Source: Paulinella micropora (lineage: Eukaryota > Cercozoa > Imbricatea > Euglyphida). From it: a stretch of 64,000 nucleotides of DNA. Each line of letters starts with the position of its first letter. The stretch's first letter is position 1. Location of the stretch: positions 746,842-810,841 of the forward strand of contig BJOX01000081.1 of NCBI GenBank assembly GCA_009731375.1, in the 5' to 3' direction. The notes under the pieces were generated by a model. That model worked only from the letters and a program-made list of their open reading frames with translations, made no database searches and was not told the DNA's origin. The position numbers and the translations under genes are program-made. Shown in pieces: positions 37,920 to 48,821 of this stretch.

Positions 37920-39810
37920 AAAGGCAAAAGTCCGTCCACCGCGGGTTTATAGAAATAAAAGCGGGAGGCCATATATTATCCAAAAGGATAAAAAAAAATA
38001 TCTTAATTTAGGTAAGAAAACAAATGATATGAGCACACTTCAAATTGTTAAACTTTTTATGAAATACTTGAGCAGACCAAAAGCAAAGAAAAAAACAAAG
38101 AAGGAAGACTTAAGAAAAGTCCAGAGCCTGTCAGAGATTGAACAGAATACGAGAACAGCCATTAATGACCACTTAGACAAACTCAGAAAGGAGAAATACG
38201 AAAAGATTGATGAGATAGACCAAAAAGAGAAAAAGGCACGGGCGGATACTGAAGAGGAGAAGAAAAGGTTAGAAAGAAAAGACATAACCGATGCGAAGGA
38301 AAGACAAGATATAATGGATAGGGAACATAAAAAAGAACTAGCGGAGATAAATGAACGACAAGAACAAAAAGCCAGAGAACTAAGAAGGGAGCAAAAACTC
38401 ATAGAAGATGTAAAATATGAAGAAGACAGAAAAAATAGGATACAAGCATTACCACCAGTTCAATATCAATACATTATGCCACCACAGCAGGGACAGCCAC
38501 AAGAACAACAGGCACAGCCAGATAAAAGTTAAGCCAAATAAAGAATTTGAAGACAATAAAAAATTAATCACAAATTCTGGAGTTTTTACTCAAGCAGATA
38601 TAGATAATTGGGATCCTAGTAAAATACAAAGTATAGCAGAAAGAATAAAAGAATTTCAAAAGCAACAAATAACAATAGATGATATGAAAAAAATGCTAGG
38701 AGCACATGAAGCATTAAATAAAAATATAGGAAACCAACTAGAGGAGGCTAAATACAAAGCAATGTTAAAGAATGGTTTGTCGAATAGTAATATTGAGAAA
38801 AAACTTACTATTAAAATTCTTGGTGAAGCATTAAGGGATAAACTTAAAAATGAAGGCCACGATGTTAAAAGTTGGAACCAAAGGGCATCATGGATAATAG
38901 ACAAAATTGTAGAACACAAAATTGATGTAGGACAAAAGAAGGACGAAGTAAAAAAGAAACTCGCACAATATTTGGGATTACAAACGGGAACTGGTTTAGA
39001 AGATTTGATTAATAAAGTGTTTTCCGTAGAAAACATTAAAAAGTATTTATCACGAAAAGAATGGGTTCATTCAATGAGAAAAAAAGATTATGTTAATGCT
39101 CTTATAAATAAATATAGAAATGAGCAACAGCCAGAGCAACCACAGCAACCAGAGCCACAGCCTGAGCCACAGCAACCACAGCCAGACCAAACACCACCAG
39201 AGGAGACAACCATACCCCCGAGCGTCGCGGAGACACCAGAGCAACCACAGACAGACGAGCAACAGCCAGACGAACAAACTGGAGAGGGTCGCGGTTTAAT
39301 GACGAATGAAATAGATGATATAATGAAAAAATATGGATGGTATCTCGGAGCAATAGCCAGTGATGAAATCTACAAGTTGAAGCCCGGAAGCAGAAAACGA
39401 TACGGATTTATTATGAATTTGGACAATCACAAGCAAGCAGGGTCTCATTGGATCGCCGTATGGATAAGTCTAGATAAAGACAGGAGTGTTGAAGTGTATG
39501 ACCCTTTAGCACTTTACGAGCCAACTGAAGACTTTCAACAACAAATGAAACGGCTAATAGATAAAAGCCACCCAGATAGTTATTTGTTAATGAAGGTTAA
39601 TCAAGTAAAACAACAATCAAACACCTCAGACACGTGCGGTTGGCATAGTATGAGATTTTTGATGGAGCGAGCAAAAGGTATTAAATTTAAATTTGCCAGT
39701 GGCTACACAGACTTAAAAGAAGAAGAAGCAGAAAAATTAAAAGCACAGAATGGTTATGGTTTTGATACATATATTNNNNNNNNNNTGGTCATTTTGATAC
39801 ATACATATAA
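37888..39810 (+). pseudogene. Coiled-coil region fused to adenain-type cysteine protease
   Basis: Residues ~1-55 are basic (VRPPRVYRNKSGRPYII). Residues ~70-190 form a Glu/Lys/Arg coiled coil. A Gln/Pro linker follows, with a frame change near 38525, then a helical region with SVENIKKYLSRKEW and a long Glu-Pro-Gln linker (about 39120-39290). The protease has GSHWIAVWI (His), EVYDPLA (Asp), and TCGWHSMRF (Cys), the order of adenovirus-type and Ulp1-like peptidases that mature capsid proteins. The ten-N gap at 39776-39785 has the same TTTTGATACATA on both sides; collapsing it gives a natural stop at 39808-39810. The fusion may be real or two abutting genes merged at the frame change. Confidence 0.75.
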
Positions 39811-39872
39811 AAGATATTTTCTAATATATAGATTTTTGAGGTTGTAGGTGGTTTTTATAAAAAGCACCTACG

Positions 39873-40685
39873 ATGGAATACAAGGGAGGAAGAAGTTCTG
39901 GTATCTATTACATAAATAGTAAAAATAGAATAACGGGAACAGACAGCGACTTTACACACGAAATAAACTTAAAATCACTAGATTCCCCCACACATTGTAA
40001 AATTCTTCATATTTATGTGCCGAAATCGTATTACTCTGTGGCTTCACCATATAATATTTTTACATTATCCGAAGACGGGTAGGAGGCTTTAATTACAATA
40101 CCTGAGGGAAACTACACAATGAACAACTTAAAAAATAAACCGGCCGAGGTACTGACGACAGAAAGTCCGAATGACTATACTTATGTTGTCTCAAGCAACA
40201 ATACAAACACAGAAGCGGAGGATGGCAAATTAACATTCAGTGTTTCAAATAACGGAGGTATTCAACCGCGGTTTATATTTGATGGTGATACCCGTATTCA
40301 CGAGGTAATGGGGTTTGATAGAAACTCAACATATTTCTTTGCTAATGATTTAATTAAATCGCCAAATGTAATTATTCTAACTGGCGAAAAGACTTTGTAT
40401 CTTCAATCGGATTTGGTGAATGAAGGAGATAATCATGTGCTACAAAAAATATACACGGCCAACGAAATTCCCTTTGGTTCTGTTATCTATGACGGCTCTG
40501 GTAGCGAATACGGGAAAACATTATCCGCAAGTTCAAATAATGTATTCAGGTTTTGCTTGACGGACGAAAACGACCAAGCAATAAATCTTAATGGTTTAGG
40601 TATTGTTATGACTTTATTGGTTTATCGTGAAACTAATTATTTTAATTTATTTACTTCATTTTTCAATTTGTTAAAGGCGAGATAA
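39873..40685 (+). pseudogene. Minor capsid (penton-type, single jelly-roll) protein
   Basis: About 270 aa. The N-terminus YYINSKNRITGTDSDF, the KILHIYVPKSYYSV strand, the IPEGNYT motif, SPNVIILTG and LTDENDQAINLNG follow the order seen in Polinton-like penton proteins that close the five-fold vertices. An in-frame TAG at 40080-40082 separates residues 1-69 from the rest, and the frame continues unchanged after it, so a single substitution would explain it. It lies just upstream of the major capsid gene, a conserved pairing in these viruses. Confidence 0.85.
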
Positions 40686-40704
40686 TTAATTTTAGAATTA
40701 TTTA

Positions 40705-40834
40705 TTTTTTTCTATAAATATATTCTGGTGAATTAGTTAATTTACACTACTTCAAAAAAACAAAACAAATTTTTTTCTATAAATATATTCTGGTGGATTA
40801 GTTAATTTACACTACTTCAAAAAAACAAAACAAA
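40705..40834 (+). promoter_or_regulatory. 65-bp tandem duplication upstream of capsid gene
   Basis: Two units (about 40705-40769 and 40770-40834) each contain TCTATAAATATATTCTGGTG and ATTAGTTAATTTACACTACT, then TTCAAAAAAACAAAACAAA. They differ at one or two positions. The second unit ends 2 bp before the capsid ATG at 40837. TCTATAAATATA is a TATA-box-like core, so this may be a doubled late promoter. Confidence 0.65.
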
Positions 40835-40836
40835 AA

Positions 40837-42351
40837 ATGCCAGTCCAATACGGAGGAGAACTAGTCCATCAGACTAAGGAACTGCTCACAGGTAAGTATG
40901 AATTGAACAACCGTACCAGCCGTGAAGGGTCGCAAACTATTCCACTTACTACTGCTGGTGGTACGGAAAGCACATTTGAAATTCCTACTCGCCCTTTGAA
41001 CCTTGCGAGGTCGGTGTTGCGATTTACTTACACTCCTACTGCTGCAGGTGCAGGCCACTTCAATCGTATTTATATAGATTGTCTGTCTATGATTAAAACT
41101 ATTGAACTGCGAAGCCGAAGCGGGCAGTATCTGTGTAATCTTCAACATGTGGGTAATTACACTAAGGTGATATGGAAACCAGAAATTAAGTATGAAAAAT
41201 TTATGGCACTTGAAAATCATGGTGCTTATGATGATGACAAGAAAACAGGTAATTCTGGTGCTATGCTTCAAAAGTGTAATGCTGGAAAAATTGAGATAGG
41301 AAGTGTAGCAGAAAGAAAAGCAATTACCGATGCTGCCAATACTGCTGGAGTGGTTGTTGCAGTTCAAGGATACTACAAAGTGCCCCTTGTTGCTGTTCGT
41401 CGTCATGATGATACCGCTCTTGCTGATAGCAGTGCAGGTACTTATAGCCTTGTTGATGTTCCTTTTGAGGAGACTAAGTATTTTGAAGGTGGTACTGATA
41501 ACAAGGAAACACCTGCTATCAGTGTTAAGTTTCCTTTGGGAATGTTGTTTGGAACTATTTTTGAACTGGATAAAACTATTGGTTTTAATGAAATTTCGGA
41601 TTTTAGAATTGTATGGGAGAGCACTGCCCGCACTTCATTTTATGGCACTGATGCGAGTTCTATTTCCACTGGTGCTACTGCTACTGCCACTGGTGCTATT
41701 GTCTCAAACCTAAATGTATTCCTTGCTGTTGAGACTGACCCAAATGTCATCCTAGGTGTCCAGCAAAAGATTGCGGGTGAAGGCTTTCCTTTTAAAATTG
41801 AATATCTCATTGCTTGGAAACAAAATCTTCAAACATCGCAACAGAACTATGTTATTAAGATGGACCGCTCACAGGGTGAAAGAATTCGTCGTATCTATAC
41901 ATCCGCCTTTCACAACACTGAGAGTGCTAATACTTCCTTTGATAACAGCAATATGCCTGCGGGTTATGCAGCGGGGCCGCCAGTAGTTCAAGCGCAATCA
42001 TCTAAGGTTAGAACATATTACACAACCCTTGACGGAAGCCGTATTCAACAATTTGATATTGATACATCTAGAAATGAAGACTATATGTTTCTCAAGGATA
42101 AGTTGAAGGGGAGTGCTATTTTGAATTCAAATGTGTATCACTATAATTGGTTTCATGTTGATACTTGGGACAACAACCGCCCGCTGTGCGATAAGGATAC
42201 TGACGGCTATGAGGTAAGTGGTCTGAGCCTAGACAACGAGAGGCGATATGAGTTCGTTTCAACTACCGCAGGAAACAATCTCAATCACTACACATTCGCC
42301 ATTCTTCAACGAAGCGTGCTAGTTAAGGGAATTGAAATTTTGATGAGTTAA
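40837..42351 (+). CDS. MCP: Major capsid protein (double jelly-roll)
   Basis: 504 aa, intact, the best preserved gene of the element. The N-terminus is MPVQYGGELVHQTKELLTG. RPLNLARSVLRFTYTP and KTIELRSRSGQYLCNLQHVG mark the first barrel. FPLGMLFGTIFELDKTIGFN and the RSQGERIRRIY segment lie in the second. The C-terminus ends in FAILQRSVLVKGIEILMS. Length and pattern fit Polinton-like capsid proteins, whose trimers form pseudo-hexagonal capsomers. It follows the penton gene and is preceded by a duplicated TATA-like element. Confidence 0.9.
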   Translation: MPVQYGGELVHQTKELLTGKYELNNRTSREGSQTIPLTTAGGTESTFEIPTRPLNLARSVLRFTYTPTAAGAGHFNRIYIDCLSMIKTIELRSRSGQYLCNLQHVGNYTKVIWKPEIKYEKFMALENHGAYDDDKKTGNSGAMLQKCNAGKIEIGSVAERKAITDAANTAGVVVAVQGYYKVPLVAVRRHDDTALADSSAGTYSLVDVPFEETKYFEGGTDNKETPAISVKFPLGMLFGTIFELDKTIGFNEISDFRIVWESTARTSFYGTDASSISTGATATATGAIVSNLNVFLAVETDPNVILGVQQKIAGEGFPFKIEYLIAWKQNLQTSQQNYVIKMDRSQGERIRRIYTSAFHNTESANTSFDNSNMPAGYAAGPPVVQAQSSKVRTYYTTLDGSRIQQFDIDTSRNEDYMFLKDKLKGSAILNSNVYHYNWFHVDTWDNNRPLCDKDTDGYEVSGLSLDNERRYEFVSTTAGNNLNHYTFAILQRSVLVKGIEILMS

Positions 42352-42400
42352 AAAAGAATAAATAAAATAAAAAAGAAAATTATTTTTTGATTTATATACT

Positions 42401-43644
42401 ATGTTCCACCAAAGAAATTTAATCGCACAAAATCCCGACGGAGATTTCGTAAATGTAAAAGTCGGGCATGATGGTTATCTTGAGACTAATGTTGAAAAAA
42501 CAGCATTTGGTGAATTAGCAACATCACAATACACACCGATTATACAAGAAACATTTATGTATAATGTAAATACCTCTAAGTGGAACACAAGCACTACTAA
42601 TGCTACATTAGAGCAAAAGAGTGCTATGGCATATCTAGCAACACAGGCTGTTGGAGGTTCAAGATTATTCATTGAAACAAAAAAGAAAATTAAATATCGT
42701 GCTGGTATGGGTGTATGTGTCAGATTTACTGCTTTGTGGAATACAAATGAAGCAGGCGGATATTCATCTTATGTAGGTATTGGTGATTCCTTCTTGACGG
42801 ACGGATTTTTCTTCTCAAGAGAAAATGGTGTAATGAAAATATACCAATTAAACAACTCCAATGTCATTACCGATGTTAAACAAAGTCAATGGAATGTAGA
42901 TAAAGCAGATGGAAGCGATTACTTACCAGCCATTGATTTCAGTAAGGGTAATGTATTTCAGATTAAATACCAATACTTAGGTTTTGGTCAGATATCATTT
43001 TATATTGAAAATCCGAACACGGGGATATTTCAACTAGTCCATGCTATAATATACGATATGCTAACAGCAAAACTGCTCCTTCTCTTAATAATACTACTTT
43101 ACCATTCTTGGCTTCTATAGCAGTTGGTGCTAATCCGCAAATCCAAAATCTTAGAATTGCCAGTGTTGGATGCTTTATTGAAGGAACTGAAATCATAAGA
43201 GGTATTCCATTTATTTATGAAAGAACAGCAAATACAACGAATGTAGCAACTCATGCTTTTACTATGAGAAATAATACTAATATTATTGGAAACACTATTG
43301 CTAATCATAGTATAGTGTATCCTAGACGGTTAAACGTCTTAAATACAGATGGTAAATCTGGTGTAATCATTAAAGTAATAAAAAATGCTACCCTTACTGG
43401 TGCCGTCTATGCTGAAAACAATACTAATACAAGTCTGGTTTCATTTGATACTACCGCAACTATTGCTGGTGGAAATACTATTGCCGTTGTATTTGTTAAT
43501 ACGAATGATGCTCAAAGCATTGATTTTAATGATTATGATTTAGATGATATGTTGCCAAGCGAAAGGCTAACTATAACAGCACAGGCTACTACAAATCAGA
43601 CTATAAGTATTCAGTATGCTTTTACTTGGTTAGAAGACCCATGA
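42401..43644 (+). pseudogene. Putative structural protein downstream of capsid gene
   Basis: About 410 aa across a frame change near 43045. It begins MFHQRNLIAQNPDGDFVNVKV and contains a lectin-like beta-rich region (GVCVRFTALWNT, SYVGIGDSFLTDGFFFS, GQISFYIENPNTGIFQLVH). The second half (AGGNTIAVVFVNTNDAQSI, QTISIQYAFTWLEDP) is also beta-rich. It resembles particle- or fibre-associated proteins, but no family is named with confidence. It is the last gene of the plus-strand virion block. Confidence 0.6.
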
Positions 43645-43686
43645 AAGCAAAAAAAAAACGAAAATGGAAGTGTGGATTTTCAAATA

Positions 43687-44159
43687 TCACTTTTTAAAAT
43701 ACTTGATAAAATTATTTTTTCTAACTTCATTCATTTCTTCATTTTTTTCTAGAAATGAAAGTACACATGCCACATCGCAAAATCTATCATCGTCGATTGA
43801 AACTGATAACACTTTTTTTTTTTACACTCTTTACAAGGTGCTTTATTTAATATACATCTTTCTTCTGTACATGTAGCAGTCGCTATTTCTTCGCCAACAT
43901 TAGTCTTGATTTCAGTGATACTAGTCTCTTTTAAATCAGTCGCCGTAAATGGTGTGCTTGGTTCCTCCATTATAATTTTTGCTAGTGTAGCCTCCAATGG
44001 AATAACTGCTTTCACATTGTCGTCGCGGGGTTTGTATTGTTCATAGAAAGAAACAATGTCAGGCTTAGTCCATTTAATCGTGGGTTTCTTAATTTCGCTG
44101 TCAAGGTTCCATTTGTCAATTTCATTTAAGTAGTCCTGTTTGGTCGACAGGTAGCTCAT
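43687..44159 (-). pseudogene. Unrecognised viral protein with Cys motif
   Basis: The N-terminal part (MSYLSTKQDYLNEIDKWNL, WTKPDIVSFYEQY) is helical. The C-terminal part has CTEERC and CKECKKKK. An eleven-T run (43813-43823) shifts the frame. As written the ORF ends at 43749; in the alternative frame it continues to a stop at 43687-43689 with an acidic then basic tail. Its start follows directly on module C. Function unknown. Confidence 0.45.
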
Positions 44160-44320
44160 GATATTTTAGAATTGCGCTTTACTGCCCGAAGGGCGTAATC
44201 ACTCTACGAGATGGTCGTGCTGTCGCACTCTCGCTTATTCTAAAACATCGAAAAAAAATTTAAAGAAAAATAATTAAAAGAAAACGATGTTTTGTGATGA
44301 CGAAGTCAGAACAAAATATC
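44160..44320 (-). promoter_or_regulatory. Repeated intergenic module, copy C
   Basis: 161 bp on the minus strand, running GATATTTTGTTCTGACTTCG through ACAAAACATCG, CGATGTTTTAGAATAAGCGA and TTCTAAAATATC, then directly into the ATG of the 44159 gene. It is longer than A and B because of an insertion of about 35-40 bp in the right arm that contains GCCCGAAGGGC-like dyad sequence (about 44185-44215). Confidence 0.7.
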
Positions 44321-44606
44321 AAATATATTTTTTTACTTCACTTTTAATGTCAGTAAATTTCTCAAACCACGGCTGTTTCATAACCCATTCAAGGTATGGT
44401 TTGTCAATGGTAGCAACATCTTGAATTTTCTTACCTTTATACTTACCGAATGGAAAAATATCCCTTGGCTTGCCTGCCCGTGCATTTTCAATCATTTGGA
44501 TTTCGTCAGTAATTATCTTTTTAACATCGGTAAGAGAAAATGTTTCTTTTTTATTTTCAATAGAGAGTTTCTCAAACTTCTCACATAATCTGATGAGGGT
44601 GGTCAT
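44319..44606 (-). CDS. ExoX-C-terminal-like small protein
   Basis: 95 aa, intact. The C-terminal half FPFGKYKGKKIQDVATID and YLEWVMKQPWF matches the small beta-rich domain found at the end of exonuclease X-like proteins and alone in many phages and viruses (F-x-FGKYKGK-x-I-x-DV...YL-x-W). The N-terminal half is helical. No nuclease domain is attached, so it is probably a DNA-binding or accessory factor. It overlaps the edge of module C by two bases. Confidence 0.65.
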   Translation of the reverse strand: MTTLIRLCEKFEKLSIENKKETFSLTDVKKIITDEIQMIENARAGKPRDIFPFGKYKGKKIQDVATIDKPYLEWVMKQPWFEKFTDIKSEVKKYI

Positions 44607-44672
44607 TGGTCTATATAGAGTGGCAAAAAAATTTATGGAAAAAAATTAATTAATTATTTGATATTTTATTTT

Positions 44673-47600
44673 TTAAAATCCAAAAGGTCTAGTTTCAATC
44701 GCATTCTCTACAATTCCGATAACTTGTCTTTTCGTATATGTAAAACTAAATATCTTTTCTAAGTATTCGCTTGCTATTTTTTTCTTTTGTTTGTCTCGTG
44801 TTATCTTGTTGTTTTCTATTATAACTACTTTTCCAGATTTCTCAATTCGCTTTGCAATCCGTAATTCTTCATCAGTCTCCAACAATTCAGCCAGTTCATT
44901 TTTACCATTCTCAAATAATTCAGTGTTCGTAATACCTAGCCCGCAACTTATTACACTTAACATATTTGGTAAATTCAATGCTTTTTTTGTTTCATAGTTC
45001 ATACTAAATCCTTTTACTTTCATACTGGCTTTACCATTATCTAATAAGTATCCATAACATTTTGGCCCCCCTCCCACAAAGGTTTTTATTTTCGCTCCTT
45101 TCAATTCATCAGTCCAATCGCCCAGTAAATCGCCTGTCTCTACATCTACCTTTGTTTGTCGTATATATTACGCTGTCTGTGTCATGATACAATATCCTAT
45201 TACCTAATTTGTCCATCATATTGTAAAGTCTCATTCTCGCGTGGCATGTAGTAAATAAAGCAACTACAATATTTGTTTTAATCGGGTCGCTCACCGCATC
45301 CTGTTTTAAGTCATAACTGGCTTCTACAATTTGGTCGTTAATTATGTTAATATTTATATTATCTACTGATTTATCGTTCAATAGTTTGTATAATGTATCT
45401 TTATCCTTTATCATTTTGTTCTGTGTTTTATTTTGTTTCTGTCCAAACTTGCCCCATAAAGAGTTCAAGCACAACTTAGCAACTGCTCGCCGTCCTTCGT
45501 TTTTAAATATTTTGCTTTCATCCATCTTTACACCCATTTTAACTTCCATGCTGTTTATGTAATTTTGTTTTTCTGCTTCCGTATTACATCCCGCGGGGTA
45601 TCCGCTGGATTCTTGTTTTACTTTCAAGAATGTCTTTATGTATTCTTTGAATAAGCTACTGCTTTGTTCTTTCCAGTGCCATACTTCATATACTTTTATC
45701 AACTTATACCCTTTCTCTAAGGCCTTGTAAATTTCTGGAGTTGCCCATGTACCAGTTATTGCTCGTTCTTTATCTGTGTGCTTACATTCTCCATGTTGCT
45801 CAGTCATTCCGCACTTATCGCATAACTAATACATCATCTTTCCTCTGTCTGCCTTCGGTAAGACTGGGTGTAGTAAGCATTTGGTGGTAGCATCTTAACC
45901 TTAGCCACTCCGAAATATTCTCTGTTTATAATTTTGTTTTTCATCTCTTTTCTTTCCTCCTCATTGCTTGGTCTAATAATTATATGGTGTCCGCTTGGAT
46001 AAAGGTCGTAATACATCACGGTCGGATAAAGTGAGCATATGTCAATATATTTTGCATACTCATTATCATGTCGTGATTTCCAATATAATTTCAGAGCATT
46101 CACTCTACCTCCAAACATTGCCTCTCGTGGGTTTAGTCCTTCTTGTTCAGTAATTCGTTCGTTTGTATCCTCTGCCAGTCTTTCACTGGTTTTCATCAGG
46201 CTCCATTCGCACTCCCAGATACTTATTACTTTCGCTTGTTCGCTAAGTTGTTTTTCTCTTCTCATTGTTTCCTTGTATAGTTCGCCCATCGTCTTATTCT
46301 TCTTCACATTCATAGCATTTCTATTCCAACACTTATCACATCCGTGCCAATGACACCCGTAAAACTCATAAGCGGTTTTGTTTTTCTCGTCCCAACCATC
46401 TACATACACACGAGATTGCCCGAGTTGAAACATTTTTTCACCTCCGTTGAATGCGTGTTTAATATCGGTTTTGTCTAACCTGCTTCTGTATGCTAACCAT
46501 TTTACACAAGCCCTAGAAGTCATCCTGTTTTGCTTTTCCGCGCTCAATATCGCAATTGAATTCTCTGGCATAAACTTGGCACGATACAAAGCCATAACAC
46601 AACTCGCAATAGTTGTATATTGAAAAGGGTCAATACCAAACTCTAGAAACTGATTTCTAAAATCTATACAACCCTTTCTAAGTATATCAACATCTGAATG
46701 ACAATACTCAGCGATTTCCTTCGCCATATCAAACCTGTTATGTGCTTTCACTTGTTCGTCATACCATTCAAGAAATTCTTTTCGTTTATCTCCTCACATC
46801 GTGTCGTAGCCGTAATGTTTCTTATGTGGCATTACCCCAACATAGTTTTTATTTTTAGCCGTATTGAAGAAGTGCGGGAAGAAACCTTTCTTAAGTTCCG
46901 TAAGCCCGAATGTCTTTGGAAAGTCTGACAATGGCATCGTAAGAAAACTTAGGCTGTCTATAAAGCGATACTTCTTAAGTGACATCATCATAATCTTACC
47001 ACCTTTATAGATTACAAATGGAGTTTGTCCATTATCAACCAACCACTTAAGAATAAACTGACAATCATAACCGCGGGCATTGTGCGCGATAAATGTAAAT
47101 CCGCTGTGCTTAGTGTCAAAAGCCCAATTACAGAAATCTTGAATGTTCTTGTGAATTACTGGCGGTTCCTTCGCATCGTAATACTGGCTTTCCGCATGAT
47201 TAACAATGTGCTCGCCTGTGTCCTGTGTCGCTTCAAAGTCAAAGAATATGTATTGCTCTGACGGCGGTAAGATTTCTTTTTGGACTATTTCACATTGGTG
47301 TTCAAGCGGTTTCACTAGTTTGCAATTTCGGCATTTCGCATATCCGCATTTGTGCTCATCCTTCTTTCTGTAATTAAGACCGCACGATTTACATTTCGCT
47401 TTAACATCGCAGTTTGTCGTCATGTGATTATTAAAGCATTCAGTGTTTGGAAACTTTCTATTACACTTCTCACATTCTTTCCACTGGCTCTTGTCATTTA
47501 TTCCCTTACATCCGTTGGTTTCACAGATACTACATTTGGCTTCACAGGCATGTCTTTCCTTATACCCTCTTAGACATAACTCACAGAAATTCTTTTTTCC

Positions 47601-48625
47601 TAGCATAGACTTCATGTTAGTTATGGCATCGTAATGTCCTTCAGTCTTTAGAATGTAAAGGTTAGTCAGCCGTTCTCCGTTCGCATCAAGTAGTTCTGTT
47701 TTATAAATGATTTTGTCAGGAAATTCAACAATGACCAGATTGTATTTAATGTGATTAGCGAATGTATTAATTTCTGGTATTCCACACACATCCTTAATGA
47801 CTTTCGCTTCATCGTGTAAAGCCTCTGCCATTTCCTGCTGTATCTTTCTTTTACCCATTAGTATTGTCTTGAATTTTGGATGCTTTCAATTTTTGCTTTG
47901 ACTACAACGATTGCTCGTGCTAAGCATAAGTTATCGCTGTTTGTAATACAGATTACTCCTTTTTTTCTGTAGATATCCAATTTGTTCAAAACCTGTAGCC
48001 TTGTCCCGCCCGTCAGCATTTTAACAGATTTCAACACAAATTTTAATTTATCAAAGTTTATTCCGTTCTCGTCCATGTAAAGACTTTCGTTGCTTTGAAA
48101 CATTGCTGACAATCTTTCTAAAACTTTTTCAACCGAGATTTGATTAACTTTGTGTAAGCCTGTTGATACTTTTCCATAGTAATCAACAAACTCAATACCT
48201 AGGCTAACCTTATCTGCGGGTGCTTGTCGTTTTACAAAGTCGTTCAACACAATCTCAATAAATCTTATCACATCGCGCATCGTGAATGATCGGAAGTTGC
48301 CGTTAATCCTTACCGCATATCGGCTTTCATTTATTCCTAGTTCGTGTTCCTTGCTGTCGTCCCTTATGATATCATAATTACCATACCGCAACAAGTCTCT
48401 GTAATTTTCTTTCATCTCTTTTTTCTCTTCAATCGTAGGTAAAGGTGGTGCTGTTGGTATAGCATGGTGTTCGAAATACACCGCACCTCTTACTTGGTTC
48501 AAGTAGTTTTGGGCTGTCGGTGTATCAATTTTATACCCCCTTACCTTCGGTTTGATATATAGCACATCCTGACCCCTGACAGACTTGATTTCGTAATTTA
48601 TCTTATATTCCCTTAATCTATCCAA
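44673..48625 (-). pseudogene. polB: Protein-primed family B DNA polymerase
   Basis: About 1,300 residues across five breaks. The N-terminal region (48625-47858) ends in NLCLARAIVVVKA. A zinc-rich stretch follows (CELCLRGYKERHACEAKCS and later CxxC pairs). Exonuclease motifs: FFDFEAT (about 47234), HNARGYDCQFIL (about 47075) and YCHSDVDIL (about 46700). Polymerase motif A is DICSLYP (about 46030), motif B KLCLNSLWGKFG (about 45460) and motif C YHDTDS (about 45180). Lesions: frame change at 47858, in-frame TGA at 46794-46796, frame change near 45885, in-frame TAG at 45826-45828, frame change near 45155. It replicates the linear viral DNA from its terminal repeats. Confidence 0.92.
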
Positions 48626-48821
48626 CCTGTAGACCTTGCCGTTATACGTGTGTCTTCATGTTTGATAATAGTATATCAAGGAAAATATAATTTTTATAAA
48701 ATTAAAATATTTGTCTGCCTCAATCGGTCGTCCCCTCGTGGCCTCGTGTGTGTCCCTATATATAAGACCCCTCCTTGTCTTTAAATGGAAATTCAGTGGT
48801 TTTCTCAGAGAAACTTTTTGA

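Noticed and set aside
40861-41713. Alternative and antisense frames within the major capsid gene
   Set aside because: The capsid frame is intact and motif-bearing; the overlapping frames have biased composition only.
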